Shown piece after piece: positions 25,275-34,053 of a stretch of 64,000 nt of DNA (position 1 is the stretch's first letter; the number at the start of each line of letters is the position of its first letter). The DNA lies in NCBI GenBank assembly GCA_003990705.1, contig AP018321.1, positions 1-64,000 on the forward strand, in the 5' to 3' direction. Source of the DNA: Nostoc sp. HK-01 (GTDB taxonomy: Bacteria; Cyanobacteriota; Cyanobacteriia; Cyanobacteriales; Nostocaceae). Position numbers and translations under genes: made by a program. The notes under the pieces are model-generated. The model was not told the DNA's origin. It saw only the letters and a program-made list of their open reading frames with translations, and searched no databases.

Positions 25275-25424
25275 ATGGTACCAAAGGCCGGAAAAGGTGA
25301 ACGTCTTTCACCAGGGCAGTTACCAATACCTGGATATCAGTGCCAGGTATCGAAAATTAACAACGAACAAGTCTCAAAAGTAGCAGAGCTATTTATTCTA
25401 GCCAATCGGGGTTTCAGGAGTTGA
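25275..25424 (+). CDS. Small ORF (49 aa) after the recombinase
   Basis: MVPKAGKGERLSPGQLPIPG, then YQCQVSKINNEQVSKVAELF, has a coding-like composition and an amphipathic C-terminal helix. The same frame is open back to the recombinase stop codon, with KRYRPPNKQQQSSRWGSKFL upstream of the ATG, so it may be the remnant of a longer gene. It overlaps the 3' end of the NACHT gene by 11 bases. Function unknown. Confidence 0.4.
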   Translation: MVPKAGKGERLSPGQLPIPGYQCQVSKINNEQVSKVAELFILANRGFRS

Positions 25425-28400
25425 AAAACTGTTTTTTGGGTGGAGGTGCTAGTTTTTTATTAATTATTACCTTTCCTTCCCAAAATTTTTCATTCACCAC
25501 AAGCAATTCCAATCTTCTCCCATTTTTCCTCTTTTCTTCTATTCTCCTCTCTATCTTCATCTTCAAATTCATATTATCCAAATAATCTTCATATCTTACA
25601 TGTATCCCATATCTAATCATTCCACTATTCCTATCTAAATATTTTTTTATTGAATCGAAATCCATCATACCCATTTTATCTACTGTATCCTCTGTTATCG
25701 TCCGAAACAACTCTTTAACATCCATCCTCCCTAACCTATGCTGATTAATTCTTTTCCATTCCTCTTTTAATTTTTTGCTATTGCTGATTTGTAGAACATT
25801 AATTAAAAAAATCATTAAATAAACAAAATTTGGATTAATATTATTAATTAAATATTCCCAAACAGTTGAGGTATTACTGGCACAAAGTTTCTGAATATTT
25901 ATTTCATAATTTTTTCTGGAATTTTCGAGATTATAACTTTTTTCTTGGCTTTGCCAAACAAAGTCTCGATTGAATAAGTCATTCTCCAAAGCTTGAATCA
26001 AACATATAGGTATAATAAGTTTTTGGTCATAATCTTTTATTAATAGCTGATTTATTACGGACACTGGCGATTTTAATTTTTTGCTTATACAGTAGGCTAT
26101 TTGTTCTAATATTTGTCTAAAGCTATCTTTATCTGCATTATAAGGCTCACAAATCCAGTCAAAACTCAAACTCGACGGTCGGGAATAAGCTTTAGGAAGT
26201 TTACAAGTATTGAGCATTGTCTTATGTTTTTCTTCTTTAATTAAAGAAGCTAAAAGCAATGCAGCACGCAAAACTCTATTTTCATTATCACTCCAAAGCC
26301 AATCAACTAAAGCTTGTAACGCATTGGGAGTACCAATACCCACCAGAGCATCCATTACCTGATTGATACCATCACTGGTTACAGCTTTCTTAATTTCAGG
26401 CACAGCTATATCGCCCATACGTATCAAAGCCTGATCTAGTATTAGGCGAAATTCTATATTATCTAAATTGGCGTACTGCTGAGTTAATAATTCCGCCGCA
26501 CTAGGTAAGTTAGTCAACGATAAAGCGTTTACGGCTGCCTTGCGACGAGCATCCGTTTCACTTGTGTTCTCAAGGGTTTCTTTTAAAAAAGAGAACACAT
26601 CTGCACGTCTTCTGTCGTCCGCCGCCACTGAAGCAAAGGCATGATTTACTATATCCTCATTTTCATCTTCTCCTAGCCGGGATTTAAAGCTATTAATAAT
26701 TTCCAAAGCTAATGTCGAATCAACTTTTTGAACATCAGCCAAACACTCAAACGCAACAACTGGATTTACTGTGCGTACTTCTCTAATTAAATTTGTACTA
26801 TCTCCTGCTATTCCACACCAGAGTTTTAGTGTTTCACGCCAAGCATCAGGGTCAGCTTTAAAGCGATTCACTAGACCATTAGCATCTTCTCTCAGCTGAC
26901 TGGCTGCAAAAAACTCCTGTAAAGTTAAATGAGCAAATTGATAACGTTCACCGCCATCAATCCTAAGTAGCAAACCATTACGTTCTACAATTTCCGACAG
27001 AATGGCTCTGGTACAGTCAGGTTGAAGATTGAGGTTAGGGAGTATGCTTGTTATTTCATTTTCAACTTTTTTCCAATCTACGCTGCGACGGTCTTGCCCT
27101 TGCTGGTTAGCATTGTCTTGAAAGAAAAGTGCTAAGTGTTGAAGTATTAATTTTTTATCACGCGCTTGAAATTGGTTGCGTTCTTTATGCCATTGTTCTA
27201 ATAAAATATCTGTTGCTATCCGATAAAACTCTGCTCTTGAATGAGGTAGCACAACAGGAGTATCAGCATAAAGATAGGCAATAATAGTAAGCATGAGCGG
27301 ATTACGTGCCAGTTCCATAATTCGCGGTCGGTCATGCAATGTTTGTATAAGTTGCTCAACAGATTTAGAGGCTGGCATATCTGGCTTCCACGGAACTAAA
27401 AATTCACGAATCTGTTGGTCATTGAACTCAACAACTTCTAGCGTCTGCTCCATGAAATCATTAAATTCCCCTCTATAAACAGCAGTACGGCAAGTAATAA
27501 TAACAGGACAATCTTTATGTGTATCTAAAAAATCATTAATTAGGTCAACTACCTTTTGACGCTCATTACTGCTTACCTCGTCAAAACCGTCTAATAGCAA
27601 CAACAGCTTGTTTTTATCTAAACTTTGGGATACGAAGGATTGAGCATTAGGAAAACCATCCCGCGCAAAGGCTTCTACCAATTGCTGCTCTACTGTCAAT
27701 TCTTTATTACTGAATCGATGTAGCTCTACTAAAACTGGTACACATTGAAATTTTTTAAATAAGTCTGCCCAACGACCTTCAGCGTAGCAAAGAGCGATAT
27801 ATTTCAACAGCATTGTTTTACCAGAGCCAGGAGAGCCTTTCACCATAAGTCGGCGATACTTAGCTACAGCTTGAAAGGCATCAATTAAATCAGTGTCGTT
27901 AGTGCCTGTAACTTTGAGTGGAACGTATATGTCTTTTAGCTTTAAAGGTCTATTAGGTCGAAATGATATTTTTAAATTTTCATATTTCTCCTGAATTTCT
28001 TTTCTGTAGCGTTTGAGTGCAGCACCACGCAGCCATGAAGTTCCTGATAGTTTACTATAGAGTTGATTTCCTATAAACTCAAAACCTTGGCTAACCCATG
28101 TAGTTAAAGTATCTTTAAAAATTAAAATAAAGAATAAAACTATAGCAACTGACCACCCAGTTTCAGGCTTCAGTTGTTCCCATAAGTTATTCTTTTTTGC
28201 TTCTAATTGCTTGGTGTACTCGTTATCGTATATTTCTAAAATTTCATCATCTTTTAAGTCTGGAGATTTTTTACCGTAACGCTTAACAGCATAGTCATTT
28301 CTTCTTGGAATATCGTTTTCGACATCATTCTTAGCCAGTTCACGAACCTTCTGTTCAATTACAGGACGAGGTGTAGGGGTAGGAGTTTGAGAATAGCTGG

Positions 28401-28536
28401 GGACTGCTGAGGTAGAAAGCACCAAACACAAAGTTAGTGTAAACAGAAGCGCATATAATCTTTTCTGCTTTAAACTATTTTTTGCAGACTTTAATTTTTT
28501 AATATATTGAAGTATTCTCATAAATTTCATTAGCAC
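25414..28536 (-). CDS. Membrane-anchored NACHT NTPase with HEAT-like repeats
   Basis: 1040 residues. The N-terminus has a signal-like hydrophobic stretch (YALLFTLTLCLVLSTSAVPS), a proline/threonine-rich linker and a second membrane segment at about 130-145 (WSVAIVLFFILIF). The NACHT ATPase follows, with Walker A MVKGSPGSGKTMLLKYIAL near 235 and Walker B LLLLLDGFDEVSS near 310. The motor is followed by a winged-helix/helical part (FAHLTLQEFFAASQL) and about 150 residues of HEAT-like repeats (640-790). Bacterial NACHT proteins sense ligands and several act against phages. The C-terminal third is AT-rich and unassigned. Confidence 0.85.
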   Translation of the reverse strand: MLMKFMRILQYIKKLKSAKNSLKQKRLYALLFTLTLCLVLSTSAVPSYSQTPTPTPRPVIEQKVRELAKNDVENDIPRRNDYAVKRYGKKSPDLKDDEILEIYDNEYTKQLEAKKNNLWEQLKPETGWSVAIVLFFILIFKDTLTTWVSQGFEFIGNQLYSKLSGTSWLRGAALKRYRKEIQEKYENLKISFRPNRPLKLKDIYVPLKVTGTNDTDLIDAFQAVAKYRRLMVKGSPGSGKTMLLKYIALCYAEGRWADLFKKFQCVPVLVELHRFSNKELTVEQQLVEAFARDGFPNAQSFVSQSLDKNKLLLLLDGFDEVSSNERQKVVDLINDFLDTHKDCPVIITCRTAVYRGEFNDFMEQTLEVVEFNDQQIREFLVPWKPDMPASKSVEQLIQTLHDRPRIMELARNPLMLTIIAYLYADTPVVLPHSRAEFYRIATDILLEQWHKERNQFQARDKKLILQHLALFFQDNANQQGQDRRSVDWKKVENEITSILPNLNLQPDCTRAILSEIVERNGLLLRIDGGERYQFAHLTLQEFFAASQLREDANGLVNRFKADPDAWRETLKLWCGIAGDSTNLIREVRTVNPVVAFECLADVQKVDSTLALEIINSFKSRLGEDENEDIVNHAFASVAADDRRRADVFSFLKETLENTSETDARRKAAVNALSLTNLPSAAELLTQQYANLDNIEFRLILDQALIRMGDIAVPEIKKAVTSDGINQVMDALVGIGTPNALQALVDWLWSDNENRVLRAALLLASLIKEEKHKTMLNTCKLPKAYSRPSSLSFDWICEPYNADKDSFRQILEQIAYCISKKLKSPVSVINQLLIKDYDQKLIIPICLIQALENDLFNRDFVWQSQEKSYNLENSRKNYEINIQKLCASNTSTVWEYLINNINPNFVYLMIFLINVLQISNSKKLKEEWKRINQHRLGRMDVKELFRTITEDTVDKMGMMDFDSIKKYLDRNSGMIRYGIHVRYEDYLDNMNLKMKIERRIEEKRKNGRRLELLVVNEKFWEGKVIINKKLAPPPKKQFFNS

Positions 28537-28546
28537 ACTACAACTA

Positions 28547-28648
28547 TTACCCGATTATTTCTGCCACAACTTGGCTCATCTTCAGCCCCCGTAAAGCGCA
28601 AGCTGCATTGAATCGTTTCTTGAGGTCGTCCGCGATATTAATGTGCAT
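28547..28648 (-). CDS. Tiny ribbon-helix-helix ORF (33 aa)
   Basis: MHINIADDLKKRFNAACALR, then GLKMSQVVAEIIG, is a recognisable ribbon-helix-helix domain of the plasmid-stability type (strand, helix, turn with Met-Ser, helix). It is complete from an ATG to a stop just upstream of the NACHT gene and on the same strand. The usual N-terminal extension is absent, so it may be either a minimal protein or a remnant. Confidence 0.45.
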   Translation of the reverse strand: MHINIADDLKKRFNAACALRGLKMSQVVAEIIG

Positions 28649-28851
28649 AACTAGGACGGTTTTTGTAACTTTTTAACGATTCTATAGTTAATTCCGCTTG
28701 AACAAAATTACAAATGTCTAAAATTTATTAAACGACTTGAGCCACAACATTCAGTAATTGGTTCCCGTCACCGGGACAGACGTATCCGCAGAGATAAGCT
28801 ATGCCACATTTATGTGTATAAAATGACAATCCCGCCGAACCATGTTATCAC

Positions 28852-28884
28852 TGTAGTTTAAGAATTTTGCTAAAAGCTTAAACT
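28852..28884 (+). promoter_or_regulatory. Inverted repeat overlapping the 5' leader of the MT-A70 gene
   Basis: GTAGTTTAAG and CTTAAACTAC form a perfect 10-bp inverted repeat ending 3 to 4 bases before the ATG at 28888. A third half-site, CTTAAACTACAG, occurs after the gene at about 29703. In this place the stem could hide the translation start, or the sequence could be an operator. Confidence 0.5.
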
Positions 28885-28887
28885 ACA

Positions 28888-29676
28888 ATGCCATTTCTAG
28901 CCAAACGCCGAATAGACGGACATAACTATTACCAGATTGTTAGAAGCATTCGTGTAGGGGGAAAGCCAAGGCACGAAACCTTACACTACCTCGGTAACTA
29001 TCAATCTGCAATTCAAAAACTCCCCAAGCTAAAGGGCTTTTCCAATGATGAGAAACAACAGCTACTCCTACGTCTTGCCAAACTCGAAGGCAAGTTGGAC
29101 ACCGGGGAAGTTTCATTGCCAGAGAAAAGCTATGAGTGCATAGTGTGTGACCCACCTTGGTTTTACAGTTTGCGTTCTCAAGATGAAAGCCACAGAAACC
29201 GAATACCTTACACCCCCATGAAAATTGAGAAAATCTTGGCTTTACCACTCCCAGAGTTATCCTCTCGCAATGGCTGTGTGTTGTGGTTGTGGTTCACCAA
29301 CAATCATGTGGCTGAGGCAGTAAATTGCATTCAACATTGGGGGTTTGAGATTAAGACTATACTCACTTGGGAGAAAGTCACCAAAGAAGGCAAGCCCCGC
29401 ATAGGCACTGGGCATTGGCTTCGCAACTGCACCGAACACTGTTTGTTAGCAACAAAAGGACAGGTCAAGGCGTTCGCAACTATGAAAACTTTGACCAACG
29501 AACCAACTATTATTCACGCCCCCAGAAGAGAACACAGCCGCAAACCCGCAGAATTTTATGAATTGGTGGAGAAACTTTGTGCAGGGATGACGAAACTAGA
29601 AATGTTTTCCCGCCAATCTCGTCCTGACTGGGATTCCTGGGGCAATGAGGTGGAGAAGTTCACCGAAAATAACTAA
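28888..29676 (+). CDS. MT-A70-type adenine-N6 DNA methyltransferase
   Basis: 262 residues. The catalytic DPPW motif is in YECIVCDPPWFYS at about 86. The family signature continues with GCVLWLWFTNNHVAEAVNCI, WEKVTKEGKPRIGTGHWLRN and HCLLATKGQ. The C-terminal APRREHSRKPAEFYELVEKL, then MFSRQSRPDWDSWGNE, carries the AdoMet-binding part. An extra N-terminal domain (1-75) is basic and may recognise DNA. No endonuclease is adjacent, so it is an orphan methylase, probably of plasmid or phage origin. Confidence 0.88.
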   Translation: MPFLAKRRIDGHNYYQIVRSIRVGGKPRHETLHYLGNYQSAIQKLPKLKGFSNDEKQQLLLRLAKLEGKLDTGEVSLPEKSYECIVCDPPWFYSLRSQDESHRNRIPYTPMKIEKILALPLPELSSRNGCVLWLWFTNNHVAEAVNCIQHWGFEIKTILTWEKVTKEGKPRIGTGHWLRNCTEHCLLATKGQVKAFATMKTLTNEPTIIHAPRREHSRKPAEFYELVEKLCAGMTKLEMFSRQSRPDWDSWGNEVEKFTENN

Positions 29677-30235
29677 CCCACATTCTCAATTAGACCAAAA
29701 TCTTAAACTACAGCATTCCTGCGGCGATACAGAATCCCGCGCCGGGATTCTATCGCTGCATACATCAAGGCGTTGAAATTTGCGATCGCCTGAAGCAAAA
29801 CTGCGTTATCCCGGATGAGTGATGCTGGGGTACCTTATTTTGAGTAGTTTTGATGAATAAGAGAGATCGCACTGATTTGACAGTCAGGCGATCACCCTAC
29901 CGGCATCTACGCATTATAGATACATAAAAATCTTAGCAACAATGAGCAAACCAATCGGCTATTTTATTAACACAATGCCTAGATGGGTATCCGGCGGACA
30001 TCTGGATTGGCTTGGAAGGAGTTAGCACCCATTCGTTTAGGCGATCTGCCCTAACGCAGACCTGGCTGGGTACGTTGTAGCGTTATCTAGAGGTCACGCC
30101 AGAGTAGAGACGGAAGGCGGTTTCTGTTATTGGGTTTTAGATAATAAGCTGATTCTTAGTTAAAAAATATTAATTTTTAATAGCTTGTATACTATTTCAG
30201 GGAATTTTATCAATATTGAAATTTCGTGATATGGT
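29677..30235. other. Gene-poor stretch with a gene remnant
   Basis: Contains the palindrome AGAATCCCGCGCCGGGATTCT at 29731-29751. A decayed copy of the 14901-15203 gene family lies at 29941-30024 (MSKPIGYFINTMPRWVSGGH, then LDWLGRS and a stop), followed by APIRLGDL-like residues in another frame. The last 60 bases before 30236 are AT-rich and probably hold the promoter of the next gene. Confidence 0.5.
29941..30024 (+). pseudogene. Remnant of the GYY-x-LDWL small-protein family
   Basis: An ATG-started frame of 27 codons reads MSKPIGYFINT, then GGHLDWLGRS, before a stop. It matches the N-terminus of the protein at 14901-15203 (MTKPLGYYCALTPGDGTYLD, then WLQ). The remainder is frameshifted. 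It indicates that module-type small genes once extended here. Confidence 0.45.
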
Positions 30236-31081
30236 ATGACTGAAAATTTTTTATTTTTAAATACTGATGGAAATATTTCTGTTAAGGCTGATATGGCTTT
30301 CATTAAGCTATATCCTTTGCTACCGAAAGAAACACTAATTAATGAAATTCATGAGAAGATATACGACCTAGTTGTTGCTAAATCAAAGGAAGAGTTTAAT
30401 GGACTACAACCTACTCCTGGCTCATTAAATAACTGTAAAGGGCGGTGGAATGAGATGAGTTTTTTACTGACTGCTCATAATTCTATAATAAAAAATACAA
30501 ACGATATTTATTTAGTTAAAATGCCTAATGAAAGCAGTTTAAAATTTTGGCAAATATATACACATGAATCTAGAGCAGTATATGAAAAACTTGTATCTAA
30601 ACTAAAAAATCAAGGATTTTTCATAAGATGTTCAAATCCTGATTTCGTTCTTATAAAACGAAGAGTAGTGGAAAATTTTATTCCTAATGAAGAAGAAGAT
30701 TTACTATCTAATTTGAAGGATTTATACAAAAACGTTAAGAATAAATGTGAACCTTCAGATGTTATTTCTTTTATTTCTCTTAAAACTAGCAACAGACCAG
30801 ATAGAAGATATCAAATTTTATATGAAGCAAATATTACAAAGTATGCTAGTCAATATATACATAATGCAGAACACCGACTTCGATTTGATGTTATTGGCAG
30901 AAGTAATGAGAGTGATGCACAAGTCTTTAAAGCACCACTATTATCTAGTATTCCTATATTTAGGATAGAAAATTTAGAAGAAGAGTTAGAATTGCTAAAA
31001 TCTCTTGCTATTGATTCAGATACAAATATTTCAACCAAAATAGAATTAGATAAATATTGGGAGATATTCTCTAGCATTTAA
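30236..31081 (+). CDS. Putative type II restriction endonuclease
   Basis: 281 residues, AT-rich, convergent with the C5 methyltransferase with only one base between stop codons. There is no clear family match. NCKGRWNEMSFLLTAHNSII resembles a conserved basic-acidic segment, and CSNPDFVLIKRRVVENF offers a PD-x-x-x-IKR core that could be the catalytic PD-(D/E)XK strand. Tight pairing with a complete solitary C5 methyltransferase is the main argument for an endonuclease of the same specificity. The recognition site cannot be read from sequence. Confidence 0.6.
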   Translation: MTENFLFLNTDGNISVKADMAFIKLYPLLPKETLINEIHEKIYDLVVAKSKEEFNGLQPTPGSLNNCKGRWNEMSFLLTAHNSIIKNTNDIYLVKMPNESSLKFWQIYTHESRAVYEKLVSKLKNQGFFIRCSNPDFVLIKRRVVENFIPNEEEDLLSNLKDLYKNVKNKCEPSDVISFISLKTSNRPDRRYQILYEANITKYASQYIHNAEHRLRFDVIGRSNESDAQVFKAPLLSSIPIFRIENLEEELELLKSLAIDSDTNISTKIELDKYWEIFSSI

Positions 31082-31082
31082 G

Positions 31083-32285
31083 TTAAAAATTCAAAGCTAA
31101 TTCTAGCTGTATTTGTTTGCATTCTGGGGTTTCTTCTAATTTTAAATTTATATCTAATTGATTATTTTGTAAACTTTCCAGAAAAAACAGAATACTTTTG
31201 GCAATAGCAGAACCTGCTAAATATGGAACACCATTACCAATAGTTTTAAACATATTTGTTAATGTCATATTTGGTGGTAATAAATACTCTTGAGGTAAAG
31301 ATTGCAGAGCCAGTGCTTCTGCTACTGATATCCTCCGAATTTTATATGGATGTAAGTGTACTTCATTATTACCATAACAAACAGTAGGAGAATACCGCCA
31401 TCTGTGTAAACGTTTAAAGGATTTACGCGAATCATCTCCTTCCTGAATTACTCGAAATCTTGTAATACCACTTCTAGGCATAAAATGATGTTTAGCATTT
31501 GGATGATTAAGTACATCATTTTTCCTAAACCAGTACTCTACTGTTAATTCTTGAGGAATATTATGTGGGCAATCAAGATACGAATCTTCTTCAAAATTAT
31601 GAACTTTAGGCCAGTCTAATTTTAAAACATCTTCTTTTAAATAAGATTTCAAATTATGCCAAGGGAAATTTAGTTCATATTTTTTATTTTTATTTATTTT
31701 GACTGAGAAAATATCAGAAAGGAAACCAATCAAAATAATTCTATCTCTATCTTGAGGTACACCATATTCAATTGCATTAATCAAATGCTCAGTGAGGATG
31801 TAACCGGAGCTATAAAACTTTTCCTTGAGATATTCATAAAACTGACGATGTTTTTTAGTTTGCCACAAACCTTTAACATTCTCAAATAGAAAAAAATCAG
31901 GTTTTTGTTGACAGATTATCTCTGCAAAAATTTCTGATAACCTTCCATGATCACCCTCGTGACCACGATTTTTTCCTCCTATTGAAAAATCAGGGCAGGG
32001 AGGGCCACCAATAAAACCGACTAGAGAAGATGACTTACGTGTATCTTGTAATAAATCTTTAAGTTTAGCTTGATTCTTAGGTTGCAAATAATCTTCTATA
32101 CTACAATTTTCGTATCCATATTTTTCTTCTGGTAATTTAAGATTTTTTCTAGAGTATTGATAAGCTTCTAAAAAAGGAAGGAAAACTTCGTTGACATAAA
32201 CTATACGATATCCATTTAGCTCAAAACCTAAATCTAAAAATCCTGCTCCACTAAAAAATGAAAAGATAGTTGGGGTGTCAAACAT
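31083..32285 (-). CDS. C5-cytosine DNA methyltransferase
   Basis: 400 residues with all major C5-methylase motifs in order: I FSFFSGAGFLDLGFELNG, IV GGPPCPDFSIGG with the catalytic Cys, VI FFLFENVKGLWQ, VIII QDRDRIILIGF, IX RRISVAEALALQSLPQEY and X MFKTIGNGVPYLAGSAIAK. The variable target-recognition region lies at about 215-310. It transfers methyl from AdoMet to carbon 5 of cytosine and would protect host DNA from the partner encoded at 30236-31081. Base composition is markedly AT-rich compared with the flanks, a sign of transfer. Confidence 0.93.
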   Translation of the reverse strand: MFDTPTIFSFFSGAGFLDLGFELNGYRIVYVNEVFLPFLEAYQYSRKNLKLPEEKYGYENCSIEDYLQPKNQAKLKDLLQDTRKSSSLVGFIGGPPCPDFSIGGKNRGHEGDHGRLSEIFAEIICQQKPDFFLFENVKGLWQTKKHRQFYEYLKEKFYSSGYILTEHLINAIEYGVPQDRDRIILIGFLSDIFSVKINKNKKYELNFPWHNLKSYLKEDVLKLDWPKVHNFEEDSYLDCPHNIPQELTVEYWFRKNDVLNHPNAKHHFMPRSGITRFRVIQEGDDSRKSFKRLHRWRYSPTVCYGNNEVHLHPYKIRRISVAEALALQSLPQEYLLPPNMTLTNMFKTIGNGVPYLAGSAIAKSILFFLESLQNNQLDINLKLEETPECKQIQLELALNF

Positions 32286-32386
32286 TCGTTTTAACTTAAT
32301 TATGAAAAGTAATTAATTAACAAATAAATATTATACTATGATTTTTCCTTTTTTAATCAAGAATTATAAAACATTTATCAAAAATC

Positions 32387-32611
32387 ATGAGTAATACAAA
32401 TTATCGTACAGATTCTAGTAATGAGTATTATTTATTTTTAAAAGCCTTTTCTAAAGAAGGGTTTAGCTATTTAACTATTAGTGTTTTAAAACAATTTTAT
32501 AATTGTATAAATGATATATTTGATTACACTCCTTTACCTGGTGATGATAGATGGGAAGAAGTGTTAAACTTTGCTGAGATTGCGATTTGCTACTTCCGGC
32601 TCAACATTTAA
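32387..32611 (+). CDS. Small hypothetical protein of the R-M island
   Basis: 74 residues: MSNTNYRTDSSNEYYLFLKA, then FSKEGFSYLTISVLKQFYNC, helical and soluble, AT-rich like the adjacent methyltransferase gene, which it diverges from. The last codons run into DNA that on the other strand encodes a plasmid-gene remnant, so the C-terminus may lie at an island junction. Could be a small R-M accessory; no controller-type HTH is seen. Confidence 0.5.
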   Translation: MSNTNYRTDSSNEYYLFLKAFSKEGFSYLTISVLKQFYNCINDIFDYTPLPGDDRWEEVLNFAEIAICYFRLNI

Positions 32612-32763
32612 CGGTTGTTCTGGATTATCGTTGTTCACTTTTGTTTCTGCCTGCTCCTGTACTGGTATCTACTGCTTTTGCTTGTTACCTATGGTTGTAG
32701 AATTGGACTTTTATTTAGATTGTTTGGATGGTTTAAGCACTCGTGGAATAGATTTCATGCTTA
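32578..32763 (-). pseudogene. Decayed leftward ORF with two in-frame stops
   Basis: One minus-strand frame reads MKSIPRVLKPSKQSK, stop, KSNSTTIGNKQKQ, stop, then IPVQEQAETKVNNDNPEQPL with a clear coding style. It follows the parA-type operon in the same direction and stops matching where the R-M island begins. It may be the start of a former third gene of that operon. Low certainty. Confidence 0.35.
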
Positions 32764-32811
32764 AGACTTTTGTTTGAATGAACCTATTTTGAGAAAAAAT
32801 TTACTCTTATG

Positions 32812-32852
32812 ATATTAAATTTAATAGTATTAGACCTTTATACTATTAAATG
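32812..32852. promoter_or_regulatory. Inverted repeat carrying a partition-type repeat downstream of the parA operon
   Basis: TTTAATAGTA and TACTATTAAA flank TTAGACCTTTA. Read on the minus strand the core is TAAAGGTCTAATACTATTAA, matching the repeats upstream of parA (34054-34255). It lies just after the stop of the 32869 gene and could be a terminator, a partition site, or both. Confidence 0.5.
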
Positions 32853-32868
32853 ATTTACCCTTGTTAGC

Positions 32869-33297
32869 TTATAGATTCAGTAATCGCTTGAGGTCTTCAG
32901 TGTTCTTTACTTGGCTCCAATCAACCTCACTATTTTGCAACAGTTCTATGGCAACGCCGATTAGGTGTTGAGGGTAAACCCGCTCACCGGGGGGAACCGC
33001 TTCTGTATTGTTGTCCCTTACTGTTCGGGCTGTATCCGTTAACCAGTTATGCTGTGCGCGAGTAATTTTGATATTAATTGTTACTGGTTTTTCCTGAACT
33101 AGTGGCTCAGAGGTTAATGATGCAGTAGGGGCTGACAATACTGATTCTTTAGTCGAGGAGGTTACAGGCATTTTCTCAAGTACTGGGGAAGCTGGTTCTA
33201 CTTCAGTGGGAAATTCCGTAATTTCTGGTTCTGTTTGGCTTTTGATTCCAGAAAACTGGCTTAATTTCATGCCAGACATTTTTTTTCTTGTTGTCAT
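32869..33297 (-). CDS. Probable partition partner protein downstream of ParA
   Basis: 142 residues from MTTRKKMSGMKLSQFSGIKS; the ATG overlaps the parA stop codon (ATGA), so the two are translationally coupled. The first 80 residues are disordered and rich in E, P, S and T. The C-terminal domain (VTINIKITRAQHNWLTDTAR, then YPQHLIGVAIELLQNSEVDW) has the strand-helix-helix order of a ribbon-helix-helix DNA-binding protein, as in ParG-like adaptors. It would bind the repeats upstream of parA and stimulate the ATPase. Confidence 0.65.
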   Translation of the reverse strand: MTTRKKMSGMKLSQFSGIKSQTEPEITEFPTEVEPASPVLEKMPVTSSTKESVLSAPTASLTSEPLVQEKPVTINIKITRAQHNWLTDTARTVRDNNTEAVPPGERVYPQHLIGVAIELLQNSEVDWSQVKNTEDLKRLLNL

Positions 33298-34019
33298 TTC
33301 GTCCCCCAATATTTGATGCATTCCTTAGCCAACGATTGGTAAGCTCTAGCACCACTGGATTTGGGTGCATAAGTTAAGACTGGTTGTTGCGCTGCGATAG
33401 ATTCAGCAACGGCTATGTTATCAGGGATGGTAGTGTGTAAAAGTCGATAACCTAACTCCACCGCCGCCTCAATTAACAAATCATCAGCCTCTTTGGTCAA
33501 AACTAACCGGGGCTTATACCGAGTTCTCACAACATCAATGGGAATATCTGCCCTTTCTCCTCGGATTAATTCCACAGCTTCCGAAAGTCCTTTTAGAGAA
33601 GCAGGTTCACAGAGAGTGGGAATAAGAATGCGATCGCTGCTTAGAATGGCCTGCACTGATGCCGCCGATAGCCCTGGCGGACAGTCCATTAAAACTAAAT
33701 CAAATCCTCTAAGCCGAGATAGTGCTGGGACGAATAAGTCCTGTTCAGATGTCAGGCGAAACATACCTATATCACCTGGAATCAGATACAGGTGTTTAAC
33801 TTGGGTCTGTTTAGGCGTAACTGTTTCTTTACTTGTTAGCCAGTCTAGAGTTGTTGGCTCATTACCATCCATACCCAAACCGAACGAGAGAGTACGTTGC
33901 CCATCCAAATCAATTAGCAGGGTTTGGCGTTTGGGAGAGGCTAGAAATGCCCCTAAGTTAAGTGTGGTCGAGCTTTTGCTAGTTCCACCCTTAAAATTGA
34001 ACACACTAATGACAATCAC
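33294..34019 (-). CDS. parA: ParA-family partition ATPase, short type
   Basis: 241 residues without an N-terminal HTH, i.e. the type Ib size class. The deviant Walker A is FNFKGGTSKSSTTLNLGAFL with both lysines (Ser replaces the usual second Gly). The A' and B motifs are TLLIDLDGQRTLSFGLG and FDLVLMDCPPGLSAASVQAI. ParA forms a DNA-bound gradient on the nucleoid that moves plasmid copies. Downstream is the coupled partner gene; upstream are three iteron-like repeats, the expected centromere/operator. Confidence 0.92.
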   Translation of the reverse strand: MIVISVFNFKGGTSKSSTTLNLGAFLASPKRQTLLIDLDGQRTLSFGLGMDGNEPTTLDWLTSKETVTPKQTQVKHLYLIPGDIGMFRLTSEQDLFVPALSRLRGFDLVLMDCPPGLSAASVQAILSSDRILIPTLCEPASLKGLSEAVELIRGERADIPIDVVRTRYKPRLVLTKEADDLLIEAAVELGYRLLHTTIPDNIAVAESIAAQQPVLTYAPKSSGARAYQSLAKECIKYWGTK

Positions 34020-34053
34020 TATTAAAATGTTAAAGCGTTAATCAGTTTATACC

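Noticed and set aside
32571-32777. 68-codon rightward frame (cysteine-rich)
   Set aside because: Antisense to a more coding-like minus-strand remnant.
33493-34041. 182-codon frame opposite parA
   Set aside because: Shadow of the well-defined ParA; no motifs.
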